Below are positions 7,672 through 15,294 of a DNA stretch of 20,595 nt, piece by piece. The DNA is taken from the NCBI GenBank assembly GCA_934754975.1, contig CAKVKI010000015.1:1-20595 (forward strand). Reading direction: 5' to 3'. A program made the position numbers and the translations under genes. This DNA comes from an uncultured Alistipes sp. Its GTDB lineage: Bacteria > Bacteroidota > Bacteroidia > Bacteroidales > Rikenellaceae. The stretch's first letter is position 1. The number at the start of each line of letters is the position of its first letter. The notes beneath the pieces are model-generated. The model had not been told where the DNA came from, did not search any database, and saw only the letters and a program-made list of their open reading frames with translations.

Positions 7672-8299
7672 TGCCTTTTCAGCTTTGGTTTGCGATGGTT
7701 TGCAGTCCAAGGTTAAACCGAAAGTTACTATGGCCGCAGGGACCAATATCCTATGTCGCAAGTTGGAACCTCTCTTAAACGGAACGCATTCGTGTTCATA
7801 AGTTTATCACCTAAATCAGCGAACGAGTAAAGGCGTTCGGCAAAGCGTTGGAAATTCCGACAGACCTTACAGCCCATGTAGCCCGACATTCATCTGCGAC
7901 ACGTCTTAAAGCGCGGGGAGGCGAGTACGCCGATAATTTGTGAATTGCCGGGTCATATTGGAAAACGCAGCTGCATCGGCGATACGGCGGGCTGCAATTC
8001 CTCTTATTCTCTCCGCTGTCATTTGCATAATAAGGGATAAATGATTAATTTTACAAGGAAACTGATGCATATTGATGATGCAGAAATAATCCTGTAACCT
8101 TGCGTGCCGGCTTCATAGCCATATTCGGAATATTGATAATTCTTTCGGAGATACCGGATAAACCGCGCCTGCAAAACAGATGGAAAATGCGTAAGAATAA
8201 GCGGGATTTTTTCTTTATTTTCTCAATGCTCATCTTTTTCAACGGATATCGTCGATTGTCATTGCAAGAGATCCGAACCCAAACTATGCTGAAATATTT
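7672..8299. other. Remnant-bearing intergenic region before the helicase
   Basis: About 630 bases lack an intact gene. The left half contains the decayed integrase fragment (7753-8010). The right half (8040-8299) is intermediate in base composition and holds a weak promoter candidate: TTG at 8072-8074 and TAACCTTG at 8095-8102, separated by 20 bp, about 200 bases before the helicase start. A 68-codon frame at 8100-8306 has no family features and overlaps the helicase start, so I do not call it. Confidence 0.5.
7753..8010 (+). pseudogene. Decayed tyrosine recombinase (C-terminal remnant)
   Basis: Translation gives SLSPKSANE up to a stop at 7828-7830. A shifted frame from 7827 continues as VKAFGKALEIP and then LTAHVARHSSATRLKARGG, ending at a stop at 7941-7943. 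A third piece, back in the first frame, reads LPGHIGKRS. LTxHxARHxxAT is the box II hallmark (HxxR) of tyrosine recombinases common in Bacteroidetes, and the GH piece falls where LGH is expected. Two frame changes and the lack of an N-terminal domain or a catalytic Tyr show it is dead. It lies just outside the right attachment repeat, so it may be the relic of an older element at the same tRNA or of a larger version of this island. Confidence 0.72.
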
Positions 8300-10426
8300 A
8301 TGGTAAGCAATACTCAGCTCGATCTTGCCTGGAAGTTCCTCGAACAGACCGGCGTTAATATCTTCCTCACGGGGAAGGCCGGTACCGGTAAGACTACTTT
8401 TCTGCGCACGCTCAGGCAGCGCTCCCCGAAGAGAATGATTGTCGTCGCCCCGACCGGCGTTGCTGCAATCAATGCAGGCGGAGTCACCATACATTCATTT
8501 TTTCAGCTGCCGTTCGGCCCTTATCTGCCGGCCATGCAGCAGGGTGAAGGCGGCCGGCTGAAAATGAATTTCAACAAAGAAAAAATCGCTATTATCCGGA
8601 GCCTGGACCTGCTCGTCATAGACGAAATAAGTATGGTGCGTGCCGATCTCCTGGATGCAATAAACGATGTGCTGCAAAGATACCGCGACCGCAGCAAGCC
8701 CTTTGGCGGGGTGCAGTTGCTGATGATCGGCGACCTGCAGCAGCTCGCTCCGGTAGTGAAACCGCAGGAGTGGAACCTGATACACGAACACTATAATTCG
8801 CCCTACTTTTTCGACAGCAAAGCGCTCAGGTCCACCGAATACCTTACCTTGGAACTGCGGCACATATATCGTCAAAGCGACAGCGAATTCATCGACATCC
8901 TGAACCGGGTAAGGGAGAACAATATCGACACGGCGACGCTCGACAAACTGAATTCCAGGTATATTGCCGGTTTTGAAGTCCCGGATGATGCGGGTTACAT
9001 CGTCCTTACTTCGCACAACAATACCGCGCATGCGATCAACGAGCGCAAACTTGAGAGCCTGAAGACGACGGCCTATACGTTTACATGCGACATCGAAGGC
9101 GATTTCCCGGAATATCTCTATCCCAACGACAGCGAGCTGACGCTCAAAAAGGGGGCGCAGGTTATGTTTGTCAAAAACGATATTTCGGGACAGCAACGCT
9201 ATTTCAACGGAAAGATCGGGCGCGTGACCGATATTGGCGAGTCTCGAATCGAGGTGACTTTGGATGATGTGCCGGAACCCGTAGAAGTAGAGGTCGCCGA
9301 ATGGACCAATGCAAAGTATGCCATTGATCCCCGGACGCAGGAGATAACCGAGACCATTGCGGGCGTATTTCGGCAGTTCCCGCTCAAGCCCGCCTGGGCG
9401 ATAACCATTCATAAGAGCCAGGGATTGACTTTCGAACGGGCTGTTATTGATGCGGCGGAGTCCTTCTCGCATGGTCAGGTCTATGTGGCATTGAGCCGCT
9501 GCCGGAGTTTCGAAGGACTTGTGCTGCGTACGCCGTTGCATGGCAGCGCAATAATCAATGATGCGACAATCCGGGCTTACAATAAGAATATCGAGGAGAA
9601 TCAACCCGACGAAACGGTTCTGCACGAACAGAGCAGGTTGTATCGTCAATCCTTATTGGCGGATATGTTTAACTTTGCTGCGCTGAGAATCCGGCTTCGC
9701 GCAGTGCAGAAAATATTTAACGAAAACCTCGACAAGCTCTATCCGAAACTGACAGCGCGGTGGAACGAGACGCTGACTGAATTTCACAGCGCGATATTCG
9801 TCGTGAGTGAAAAATTCCAGGGCCAGTTGAACGGCATTGCCGCCGCGGCCCCGGACCTGAACGACAGCCCGCTGCTGACCGAGCGCGTAACGAAAGCCCA
9901 GACCTATTTTCTTGCAAAATGCAACGAAATCCTCGTGCCGGCCGTGGAGCAGAGCGGCGTCGATATCGACAACAAAGAGACGAAAAAGATGCTGGCGGAT
10001 GCGCTCCGGAAGTTGCGGGAGGCGCTGACCGTAAAGTTGGCGGTGCTTGCCCTCGACAATAAAGCCGGTTTTAATATTCACGACTATCTCGACACGCGGG
10101 CAAAAGCCGTCCTCAATGGGCAAAAGGCGAAAACGGCAAAGAGCGCGAAAGTTGAAAAAACAGCGGTGGGCGGCACTTCGGACGATATTGAAAATCCCGA
10201 ACTTTTCGAGCGGCTCAGGTTGTGGCGTAAAGAGATCTCCGCGCGTGACAACGTCCCGGCATACGTGGTCATGCACCAGAAAGTACTTGTCGCAATATGT
10301 AAAACGCTTCCCCGTAACACCCGGGAATTGCTGAGTATCAAAGGTGTCGGCAAGCGTTTTATTGCCAACTACGGTGAGCAGGTTCTCTCGATTGTCCGGG
10401 ATTGGAGGGCTGCCGACAGCCAGTAG
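8300..10426 (+). CDS. PIF1-like SF1B helicase with C-terminal HRDC-like domain
   Basis: The 708-residue protein has the full helicase motif set: motif I GKAGTGKTT (25-33), Ia APTGVAA (50-56), II VIDEISMV (DE at 108-109), III GDLQQLAP (144-151), V TIHKSQG (369-375) and VI YVALSR (395-400). These belong to the PIF1/RecD-like group of 5'-to-3' DNA helicases. The last 75 residues (FERLRLWRKEIS to VRDWRAADSQ, including LLSIKGVGKRF) look like an HRDC nucleic-acid-binding domain, a pairing common in Bacteroidetes. A likely role is resolving DNA structures in replication or repair. The start fits the family pattern, with about 20 residues before motif I. It is core-like in composition and is not part of the Wadjet island. 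Confidence 0.92.
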   Translation: MVSNTQLDLAWKFLEQTGVNIFLTGKAGTGKTTFLRTLRQRSPKRMIVVAPTGVAAINAGGVTIHSFFQLPFGPYLPAMQQGEGGRLKMNFNKEKIAIIRSLDLLVIDEISMVRADLLDAINDVLQRYRDRSKPFGGVQLLMIGDLQQLAPVVKPQEWNLIHEHYNSPYFFDSKALRSTEYLTLELRHIYRQSDSEFIDILNRVRENNIDTATLDKLNSRYIAGFEVPDDAGYIVLTSHNNTAHAINERKLESLKTTAYTFTCDIEGDFPEYLYPNDSELTLKKGAQVMFVKNDISGQQRYFNGKIGRVTDIGESRIEVTLDDVPEPVEVEVAEWTNAKYAIDPRTQEITETIAGVFRQFPLKPAWAITIHKSQGLTFERAVIDAAESFSHGQVYVALSRCRSFEGLVLRTPLHGSAIINDATIRAYNKNIEENQPDETVLHEQSRLYRQSLLADMFNFAALRIRLRAVQKIFNENLDKLYPKLTARWNETLTEFHSAIFVVSEKFQGQLNGIAAAAPDLNDSPLLTERVTKAQTYFLAKCNEILVPAVEQSGVDIDNKETKKMLADALRKLREALTVKLAVLALDNKAGFNIHDYLDTRAKAVLNGQKAKTAKSAKVEKTAVGGTSDDIENPELFERLRLWRKEISARDNVPAYVVMHQKVLVAICKTLPRNTRELLSIKGVGKRFIANYGEQVLSIVRDWRAADSQ

Positions 10427-10635
10427 GGACGATAATATAGAGATTCGGGCCCCGGATAAAATGGAAAAGGCAGGTTTCTCAGACCTGCCTTTTCGCGTTT
10501 GCGATCGTATGTTTTTTTCGACTTGTGAACGGCCCGGAGCCTTGCCGGACGGCCGTGCTGCGTGATTTCCTCTTCGCGGCTCGCCTTGCGGTGGGCCTTG
10601 AGGTAATCCTGCTGGGTGATCTTTTGCTTTTTCAT
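10369..10635 (-). CDS. Small basic conserved protein, function unknown
   Basis: The protein has 88 residues from the ATG at 10635. The first 50 residues (MKKQKITQQDYLKAHRKASR, then REEEITQHGRP and VHKSKKTYDRKR) are strongly charged and resemble short hypothetical proteins I associate with Bacteroidales. The likely conserved core ends near residue 52. The frame then runs through the helicase terminator hairpin and 58 bases into the helicase gene on the other strand before a stop, so the C-terminal tail may be non-functional sequence. A near-perfect promoter on the minus strand (10678-10708) supports expression. No domain suggests a function; the Lys/Arg-rich make-up would suit nucleic-acid or ribosome binding, but that is a guess. 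A longer frame from 10707 would start inside the promoter and is not used. Confidence 0.72.
   Translation of the reverse strand: MKKQKITQQDYLKAHRKASREEEITQHGRPARLRAVHKSKKTYDRKREKAGLRNLPFPFYPGPESLYYRPYWLSAALQSRTIERTCSP
10465..10493. terminator. Hairpin after helicase gene
   Basis: AAAAGGCAGGT (10465-10475) pairs with ACCTGCCTTTT (10483-10493) around a seven-base loop. The T tract is short. It lies 38 bases after the helicase stop and is inside the 3' part of the opposing small gene. Confidence 0.72.
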
Positions 10636-10677
10636 GTTACATTGCATTTTACGAACCCGGTTCGTCGTTCGTGGCGG

Positions 10678-10708
10678 CAAAGATAACAAATTCGATCCGA
10701 ACGGCAAA
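10678..10708 (-). promoter_or_regulatory. Promoter of the small basic protein gene
   Basis: On the minus strand, TTTG (10708-10705) and TATCTTTG (10685-10678) are separated by 19 bp, an ideal Bacteroidetes -33/-7 pair. The start codon at 10635 lies about 40 bases downstream. Confidence 0.75.
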
Positions 10709-10803
10709 GTCCGCCGGGATATGCGCTTTCACCGGTCCCGCGACGCTGACTTACCTTGAGACCTCCCGTCGCCGCATGCAAAGCGAAAATCAGCAAAAAG
10801 CCT

Positions 10804-10811
10804 TATCTTTG
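10804..10811 (+). promoter_or_regulatory. -7 box abutting the Crp/Fnr regulator start
   Basis: TATCTTTG ends six bases before the ATG at 10818, so the transcript would start at or next to the start codon. No good -33 element is seen 19-21 bp upstream, which may mean an activator is needed. Confidence 0.55.
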
Positions 10812-10817
10812 CCAGAG

Positions 10818-11378
10818 ATGGATTTCAACCGCTACATATCGGCCGCCGAGTTCGCGCCGCTTGCCGAACTGTTCCGCAGGGAGGGCGAAATCCTCTCTGT
10901 TCCTAAGGGCGGCTGTTTCTCGTTCCAGCAGGCCCGCAACCGTCGCAGCGGACTCATCGAGACGGGCGCTTTCCGCTATGTACACGCCACTGAAGCGGGA
11001 GAGAGGCATGTCGTCGGATACGCTTTCGCGGGGGAATTCGTCGGCGACTATATCTCGATGCGCAACGATGCCGCCTCGTGGGTGAGTATCGAAGCGATGT
11101 GCGACAGCCGTGTGCTGACGCTGACGGGCGGACGGCTCGAAAATTTCTACCGGACCGACGCCGCACACGAGCGGCTGGGCCGCACCGTCGCCGAGCATAT
11201 GCTGGCCGAGATTTACGAACGGCTGCTGCAATCATACGTCTCGACGCCGCAGGAGCGCTACGAATCGCTGTTGTCGCGCTGTCCCGGCCTGCTCCGGCTG
11301 ATTCCGCTCCGGGAATTGGCCTCCTTTCTCGGCGTGCGTCCCGAAACGCTGAGCCGCATCCGGCGGCGGATGCGGTGA
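10818..11378 (+). CDS. Crp/Fnr-family transcriptional regulator
   Basis: The protein has 186 residues from the ATG at 10818. An in-frame extension back to 10671 would run upstream through the -7 box and is rejected. The N-terminal cyclic-nucleotide-binding-like beta roll (about 15-110) contains GCFSFQQ, LIETGAFRYVH and GYAFAGEFVGDY. A dimer helix region follows (115-140), then a C-terminal helix-turn-helix (LRELASFLGVRPETLSRIRR, 164-183). The recognition helix has E176, S179 and R180, the E--SR arrangement E. coli FNR uses to read TTGAT. FNR's N-terminal cysteine cluster is absent, so oxygen sensing through Fe-S is unlikely. A perfect TTGAT-N4-ATCAA palindrome starts four bases after the stop and precedes the next gene, making the dehydrogenase operon its likely target. 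Confidence 0.88.
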   Translation: MDFNRYISAAEFAPLAELFRREGEILSVPKGGCFSFQQARNRRSGLIETGAFRYVHATEAGERHVVGYAFAGEFVGDYISMRNDAASWVSIEAMCDSRVLTLTGGRLENFYRTDAAHERLGRTVAEHMLAEIYERLLQSYVSTPQERYESLLSRCPGLLRLIPLRELASFLGVRPETLSRIRRRMR

Positions 11379-11381
11379 TTT

Positions 11382-11397
11382 CTTGATCCGGATCAAG
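11382..11397. promoter_or_regulatory. FNR-type operator palindrome
   Basis: CTTGATCCGGATCAAG is a perfect 16-bp palindrome containing TTGAT-N4-ATCAA, the consensus of the FNR group. Its centre (11389.5) lies about 42 bp before the predicted transcript start of the dehydrogenase gene, the position used by class II Crp/Fnr activators. It lies between a Crp/Fnr gene and its putative target. Confidence 0.72.
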
Positions 11398-11418
11398 TGT
11401 TTTCCGGTTTTCGCGTCC

Positions 11419-11426
11419 TATCTTTG
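11419..11426 (+). promoter_or_regulatory. -7 box of the dehydrogenase operon
   Basis: TATCTTTG is a perfect -7 element. It ends five bases before the ATG at 11432. There is no convincing -33 element; the FNR-type palindrome occupies that side instead. Confidence 0.65.
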
Positions 11427-11431
11427 CGAGT

Positions 11432-12148
11432 ATGAAACGAGCTATTGTCATCGGTGCGACCTCCGGCATCGGCCGCGGCCTTGCAGAGCGCTTTGCGGCG
11501 CAGGGATATGCCGTCGGGCTGGTCGGCCGCCGGGAGAATCTGTTGAAGGAGATCGCGCAGGCCGATCCTGCTGCATACCGCTTTGCCGTCGCCGACGTGA
11601 CACGGCCCGCCGAGACAGTCGCCGTGCTGGAGCGTCTGGTCGGGGAGCTGGGCGGCATGGATTTGTGCGTCGTCAGCGCCGGAACGGGCGATCTGAATCC
11701 CTCGCTGGATTTCGCGCTGGAAGAACCGGCCATCCTTACCAACGTGCTGGGCTGGACGGCGGCCGCGGACTGGGCCTGGAACCGCTTCGAGCGGCAGGGC
11801 GGCGGGCATCTTGTCGTCGTCTCGTCGGTCGGCGGACTGCGCGGCGGCGGAATGGCTCCGGCCTACAACGCCTCGAAAGCCTATCAGATCAACTATGCCG
11901 AAGGACTGCGGCAGCGCGCCGTGAAGTCGAAACTTCCGCTTTACGTCACCGACGTCCGTCCGGGCTTCGTCGATACGGCGATGGCCAAGGGCGACGGGCT
12001 GTTCTGGGTGATGCCGGTCGAAAAAGCCGTCCGGCAGATCGTGCAGGCGGTCCGCCGCCGCAGGCGGGTTGCCGTCGTCACCCGCCGCTGGCGCATCGCA
12101 GCGTGGTTGTTGCGGCATATGCCCGACAGAATTTACCTCAAAATGTAA
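11432..12148 (+). CDS. Short-chain dehydrogenase/reductase (SDR)
   Basis: The 238-residue protein has a Rossmann fold with the cofactor motif GATSGIG (8-14), an Arg pair after strand 2 (GRRENL) that favours NADP(H), and an acidic DVT after strand 3. The catalytic set is Ser in VVSSVGG and the YNASK motif. PGFVDT is the usual segment after strand 6. The C-terminal 35 residues are very basic and end in a hydrophobic/aromatic stretch (WRIAAWLLRHM), which could touch the membrane. The substrate cannot be predicted. The small membrane protein follows after only five bases, so the two are probably co-transcribed. Control by the neighbouring Crp/Fnr protein is likely from the palindrome at 11382-11397. 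Confidence 0.9.
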   Translation: MKRAIVIGATSGIGRGLAERFAAQGYAVGLVGRRENLLKEIAQADPAAYRFAVADVTRPAETVAVLERLVGELGGMDLCVVSAGTGDLNPSLDFALEEPAILTNVLGWTAAADWAWNRFERQGGGHLVVVSSVGGLRGGGMAPAYNASKAYQINYAEGLRQRAVKSKLPLYVTDVRPGFVDTAMAKGDGLFWVMPVEKAVRQIVQAVRRRRRVAVVTRRWRIAAWLLRHMPDRIYLKM

Positions 12149-12153
12149 ATCTT

Positions 12154-12543
12154 ATGAGCGGATGGTTTATTGCGGCGGGTGCGCTGCTGACTGCGGCGTT
12201 TTTCGTCCACCTCGTTTCGGGAAACCGGTTCTATACGGCGGCCTGTCCCGGCCGGAACGCCGCTGCGGCCAAAGCCTACGAAGCGTGGCTGATGGGACGG
12301 TGCGGCGTCCAGATGATTACGGTGGACCTGGCCCTCGGCGCGGGGTTCCTGCTGTCGCTCGGCTTCGGCGCGATTCCCCGCAATTTCCACCTGGAATTAT
12401 TCCTCCTGCTGACTTACGGCGGCTGGTTCCTGCTCTGGCTGGCGTCGCTGGGCTATGAACGCGCGACGAAGACCCGTTACCTGCGTCTCTGCCATTGGGC
12501 GCTGTTTCTGACGGTCGCCTTGCTGGTCCTGTTCGGCATGTAG
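12154..12543 (+). CDS. Small four-helix membrane protein, unknown function
   Basis: The protein has 129 residues from the ATG at 12154, five bases after the dehydrogenase stop. Four hydrophobic segments are visible: about 3-21 (WFIAAGALLTAAFFVHLV), 52-72, 76-98 (FLLLTYGGWFLLWLASL) and 109-128 (HWALFLTVALLVLFGM). An Arg-rich loop (YERATKTRYLR) precedes the last. I do not recognise a named family. The tight spacing behind the dehydrogenase suggests a shared transcript and possibly a shared process at the inner membrane. A much longer frame reaching back to 11383 is only a shadow of the dehydrogenase gene. Confidence 0.82.
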   Translation: MSGWFIAAGALLTAAFFVHLVSGNRFYTAACPGRNAAAAKAYEAWLMGRCGVQMITVDLALGAGFLLSLGFGAIPRNFHLELFLLLTYGGWFLLWLASLGYERATKTRYLRLCHWALFLTVALLVLFGM

Positions 12544-12568
12544 CGCGGTAGGCCCGGCGTCTCTCCGG

Positions 12569-12598
12569 CAGACTGTCCCGGTTGGGACGGCTGTTTTT
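12569..12598 (+). terminator. Terminator of the dehydrogenase operon
   Basis: CAGACTGTCCC (12569-12579) pairs with GGGACGGCTG (12584-12593) with one bulged A, a GGTT loop, and a following run of five T. Confidence 0.75.
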
Positions 12599-12626
12599 CG
12601 TCGGCCCGCCTATCCCCGAAGGGCCG

Positions 12627-13568
12627 CTATAGAGTCGTGAGCGATTCCACGCCCGCGTTGTATTCGTCGATGATCTGCCGGATGATTTCGCCTGCCGGCG
12701 GCAGGTCGCGGATCAGCGACGCGATCTGTCCGATCTCCAGCTCCCCGTCTGCGAGGTCGCCCTCGAAAATACCCCGCTTCGAACGCCCGCGGCCCACCAG
12801 CTCCTTCAGTTCTTCGGCCGAAGCGCCCCGGTTTTCGGCGGTTTCGACAGCCGTGTAAAAGTCGTTGCGGATCAGGCGCGTCGGACTGATCTTCTTCAGC
12901 GCCAGCATCGTACCGCCCTCCTGCAATCCGATGCAGAGCTGTTTGAAAGCGTCGCTGGCCGAACTCTCCCCGGACAGCGCGAAACGGGTGCCCATCTGAA
13001 TCCCCTCGGCTCCCAGCGCGAATGCCGCCAGCATGCCCCGGCCCGTGGCGATGCCGCCCGCCGCGATCAGCGGAATGGTCACCGCCGCGCGCACCTGCGG
13101 AACCAGCGCCATCGTCGCCGTCTCTTCGCGGCCGTTGTGTCCGCCCGCTTCGAATCCCTCGGCGACTATCGCATCGACGCCCGCCTCCTGGCTTTTCAGG
13201 GCGAATTTCGTACTCGACACCACATGCGCGACCTTACAGCCTGCGGCATGCAGTTTCCCGGTCCATGTCTTCGGGCTTCCCGCCGAGGTGAAAACTGCGG
13301 GAACCCGCTCTTCGAGGATGACTTCCATTATCTCCTCCGCGTAACGGTACATCAGGGGCACGTTCACCCCGAACGGTTTGTCGGTCGCCGCGCGGCATTT
13401 GCGGATATGTTCGCGCAGCAGGTCGGGCGTCATCGAACCCGCGCCGATCAGGCCCAGTCCGCCCGCGTCGCTCACCGCCGCCGCCAGCCGCCAGCCGCTG
13501 CACCAGATCATGCCGCCCGCGATGATCGGGTAGCGAATACCGAAGAGTGAGGTTATTCTGTTTTCCAT
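12627..13568 (-). CDS. FMN-dependent FabK / nitronate monooxygenase family enzyme
   Basis: The 313-residue TIM-barrel flavoprotein has landmarks in order: IRYPIIAGGMIW at the N-terminus, AGGLGLIGAG (35-44), DKPFGVNVPL (63-72), AEGFEAGGHNG (136-146, including H144), PLIAAGGIATGRG and GAEGIQMGTRF for FMN phosphate binding. This arrangement is very close to FabK, the FMN-containing enoyl-ACP reductase of streptococci, including the His after AGG. Nitronate monooxygenases share the same fold and motifs, so the reaction could be enoyl-ACP reduction in fatty acid synthesis or nitronate oxidation. It starts at 13568 behind an AAGGAG ribosome site (13570-13575) and a -7 box (13591-13598), and is divergent from the nucleoid protein gene. 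No partner gene follows in the operon. Confidence 0.88.
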   Translation of the reverse strand: MENRITSLFGIRYPIIAGGMIWCSGWRLAAAVSDAGGLGLIGAGSMTPDLLREHIRKCRAATDKPFGVNVPLMYRYAEEIMEVILEERVPAVFTSAGSPKTWTGKLHAAGCKVAHVVSSTKFALKSQEAGVDAIVAEGFEAGGHNGREETATMALVPQVRAAVTIPLIAAGGIATGRGMLAAFALGAEGIQMGTRFALSGESSASDAFKQLCIGLQEGGTMLALKKISPTRLIRNDFYTAVETAENRGASAEELKELVGRGRSKRGIFEGDLADGELEIGQIASLIRDLPPAGEIIRQIIDEYNAGVESLTTL

Positions 13569-13590
13569 GCTCCTTGAAGTTTAGTTGTTG

Positions 13591-13598
13591 CAAAAATA
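13591..13598 (-). promoter_or_regulatory. -7 box of the FabK-family gene
   Basis: TATTTTTG on the minus strand matches TAnnTTTG, about 23 bases before the start codon. A Shine-Dalgarno AAGGAG (13575-13570) lies between. No clear -33 element is seen. Confidence 0.55.
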
Positions 13599-13651
13599 GC
13601 CAAATTATCGGGAGTCCGGCGCGGCGCGCCTGCAAATACCCGGTTTTTTGC

Positions 13652-13682
13652 TTGCCCGGTCCCGGAAAAATTCCCATCTTTG
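13652..13682 (+). promoter_or_regulatory. Promoter of the nucleoid-associated protein gene
   Basis: TTG (13652-13654) and CATCTTTG (13675-13682, one mismatch to TAnnTTTG) are separated by 20 bp. The start codon follows about 30 bases later. Confidence 0.6.
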
Positions 13683-13711
13683 CCTTCCGTTTTACGCAAA
13701 AAATACCGAAA

Positions 13712-14752
13712 ATGCTCTATACCGAAGAATCCCGGATTGGCGCGCTGGCCGTGCATATCGTGGGCAACAAAGCAAAAGACGAGCCGCTGATGATCTCTCC
13801 GTCGCTCTCCGACCAGCTCTCCGACGCGGCCCTGATGCAGACGCTGCTGGCCTATTTCATGGGCGGTTTCAAATCCGAGGAGTATTTCAACCTCTACCAC
13901 GACACCGACCTGGCCTGCAACGAGGTCTGGAACTTCACCTGTAAGATTTTCGACGATCCCGAGTCGTTTTACGACCATTCGGTCAGTTTGGCCAAGCACC
14001 TCTACGAAACCGGCATGCACCCCCAGATCAAGAGCGGCGAATTCTATGCCGTCTACTTCACCGACTGCCGCTTCGGGGGCGAGACGGTCGATGCCGTCGG
14101 GCTGTTCAAGTCCGAGACGCGCGACACGTTCCTCGACGTCGAGGAGCAGGCGTCGGGGCTGCATATCGCCGCGCATCAGGGCATCGACATCAATAAGCTG
14201 GACAAGGGGTGCGTCGTTTTCAATACCGAGCGCGAAGCGGGTTTCGCGGTCTGCGTCGTGGACAACACCAACCGCGCCGAAGCCCGCTACTGGATCGACG
14301 ATTTCCTGCACGTACGCCAGCGTCAGGACAACTACCACAATACCCACAACGCGATGGCCATGTGCAAGAAATACGTGACCAAACACCTCCCGAACGAATT
14401 TGACGTCTCGAAAGCCGATCAGGCCGAGATGCTCAACGAGACGATGAAGTACTTCAAGGAGCAGGACAGCTTTTCGCTGGACGAATTTTCGGAGAAGGTG
14501 ATCCGCCAGCCCGAAGTCATGGAGAGTTTCTCACGCTACAAGCAGGAGTACGAGCAGGACCGCGATATCCGTATCGAGGACGAATTCGCCATCTCCGATT
14601 CGGCGGTTAAGAAGCAGGCCCGCTCCTATAAGAGCGTCATCAAGCTCGACCGCAATTTCCATATTTACGTCCACGGCAACCGCAGTCTGCTCGAACAGGG
14701 CGAGGACGAGAAAGGCAAGTTCTACAAGGTCTATTACGACGAGGAAGAGTAA
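13712..14752 (+). CDS. NdpA/YejK-family nucleoid-associated protein
   Basis: The protein has 346 residues from the ATG at 13712, close to the 335 of E. coli YejK. The in-frame extension back to 13547 overlaps the promoter and the divergent gene, so it is not used. Family-like features are the N-terminal segment IGALAVHIVGNKAKDEPL, the DQLSDAALMQTLLAYF helix, and the middle beta-rich part (EFYAVYFTDCRFGG, VDAVGLFKSE, KGCVVFNTEREAGF, ARYWIDDFLHVRQRQDNYHN). The C-terminal third is helical and acidic. These proteins bind the nucleoid and are thought to recognise double-stranded DNA. The gene stands alone, with its own promoter and a strong terminator. There is no sign of linkage to the Wadjet SMC genes. 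Confidence 0.9.
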   Translation: MLYTEESRIGALAVHIVGNKAKDEPLMISPSLSDQLSDAALMQTLLAYFMGGFKSEEYFNLYHDTDLACNEVWNFTCKIFDDPESFYDHSVSLAKHLYETGMHPQIKSGEFYAVYFTDCRFGGETVDAVGLFKSETRDTFLDVEEQASGLHIAAHQGIDINKLDKGCVVFNTEREAGFAVCVVDNTNRAEARYWIDDFLHVRQRQDNYHNTHNAMAMCKKYVTKHLPNEFDVSKADQAEMLNETMKYFKEQDSFSLDEFSEKVIRQPEVMESFSRYKQEYEQDRDIRIEDEFAISDSAVKKQARSYKSVIKLDRNFHIYVHGNRSLLEQGEDEKGKFYKVYYDEEE

Positions 14753-14782
14753 CGGCATACGCCGCTGCTTACAGTCCGACAG

Positions 14783-14813
14783 GCGGACCGCAACGATGCG
14801 GTCCGCTTTTTTT
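14783..14813 (+). terminator. Strong terminator of the nucleoid protein gene
   Basis: GCGGACCGCA (14783-14792) pairs perfectly with TGCGGTCCGC (14797-14806) around ACGA, followed by seven T. Confidence 0.93.
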
Positions 14814-15294
14814 GCGGGATATGACCCGGTTGTCTTCCTGCCGTTCCGCTTTCGCTCCTGCTCCGGAGATTCGGCTGCCGTTCCTGAAATCCGCCGCGGT
14901 CCGGATTTTGCCCTGTTTGCTTGTTTTATTCTGTAATTTTTTGTAATATAGATCATTGTGAAAAACTGTCCGCGTATGTTGCGACTAAATCCGCGGGCAG
15001 TTTGGGTGTGCGGAATCAGATGCCTTCCGAATAGTATGTTTGCGGCTGTTGGGGGATGTGATAATTGTAGCTTGGAATGGGAAGTCCCTGCCGCCGTACC
15101 GGTTGTTTCCGGACGCAGTGCTGCCGGAAACACCGGATTCGGCCAGTCTGCAATATCCCGAAACGTCACGATTATAGTGTATACGGGTGGAAATTCATAA
15201 TCTATCCGCGATTGTACTCCGAAACGGCGGACACTTCTTTGTAAGCTACAAGTGTGTAGTAAAAAATCAGGGTATTATTGCGGTAATTTGCGCT
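14814..15294. other. 480-base non-coding stretch
   Basis: No gene with family features is found on either strand. It contains an imperfect inverted repeat: CCGGTTGTTTCCGG (15099-15112) against CCGGAAACACCGG (15124-15136), 11 bases apart. It has no T run and is not an ordinary terminator. The region just before the Xre-type gene is AT-rich and ends with TAATTTG (15284-15290), a one-base-short -7-like box four bases before the ATG. Confidence 0.45.

Noticed and set aside
8100..8306. 68-codon frame before the helicase
   Set aside because: It overlaps the helicase start and shows no domain; its hydrophobic stretches come from AT-rich sequence.
8495..9649. 384-codon open frame on the minus strand inside the helicase gene
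   Set aside because: It is antisense to a gene with complete helicase motifs and has no family features; G+C-rich coding DNA often leaves long antisense frames.
11383..12153. Long upstream extension of the small membrane protein frame
   Set aside because: It lies in another frame of the dehydrogenase gene and is Arg-rich shadow sequence; the real start at 12154 fits the operon spacing.
13553..14386. 277-codon minus-strand frame opposite the nucleoid protein gene
   Set aside because: It is the antisense shadow of an evident NdpA-family gene, with no promoter or family match.
14531..15169. 212-codon minus-strand frame over the gap before the Xre gene
   Set aside because: It runs through the strong terminator hairpin and the nucleoid protein gene, and has no recognisable pattern.
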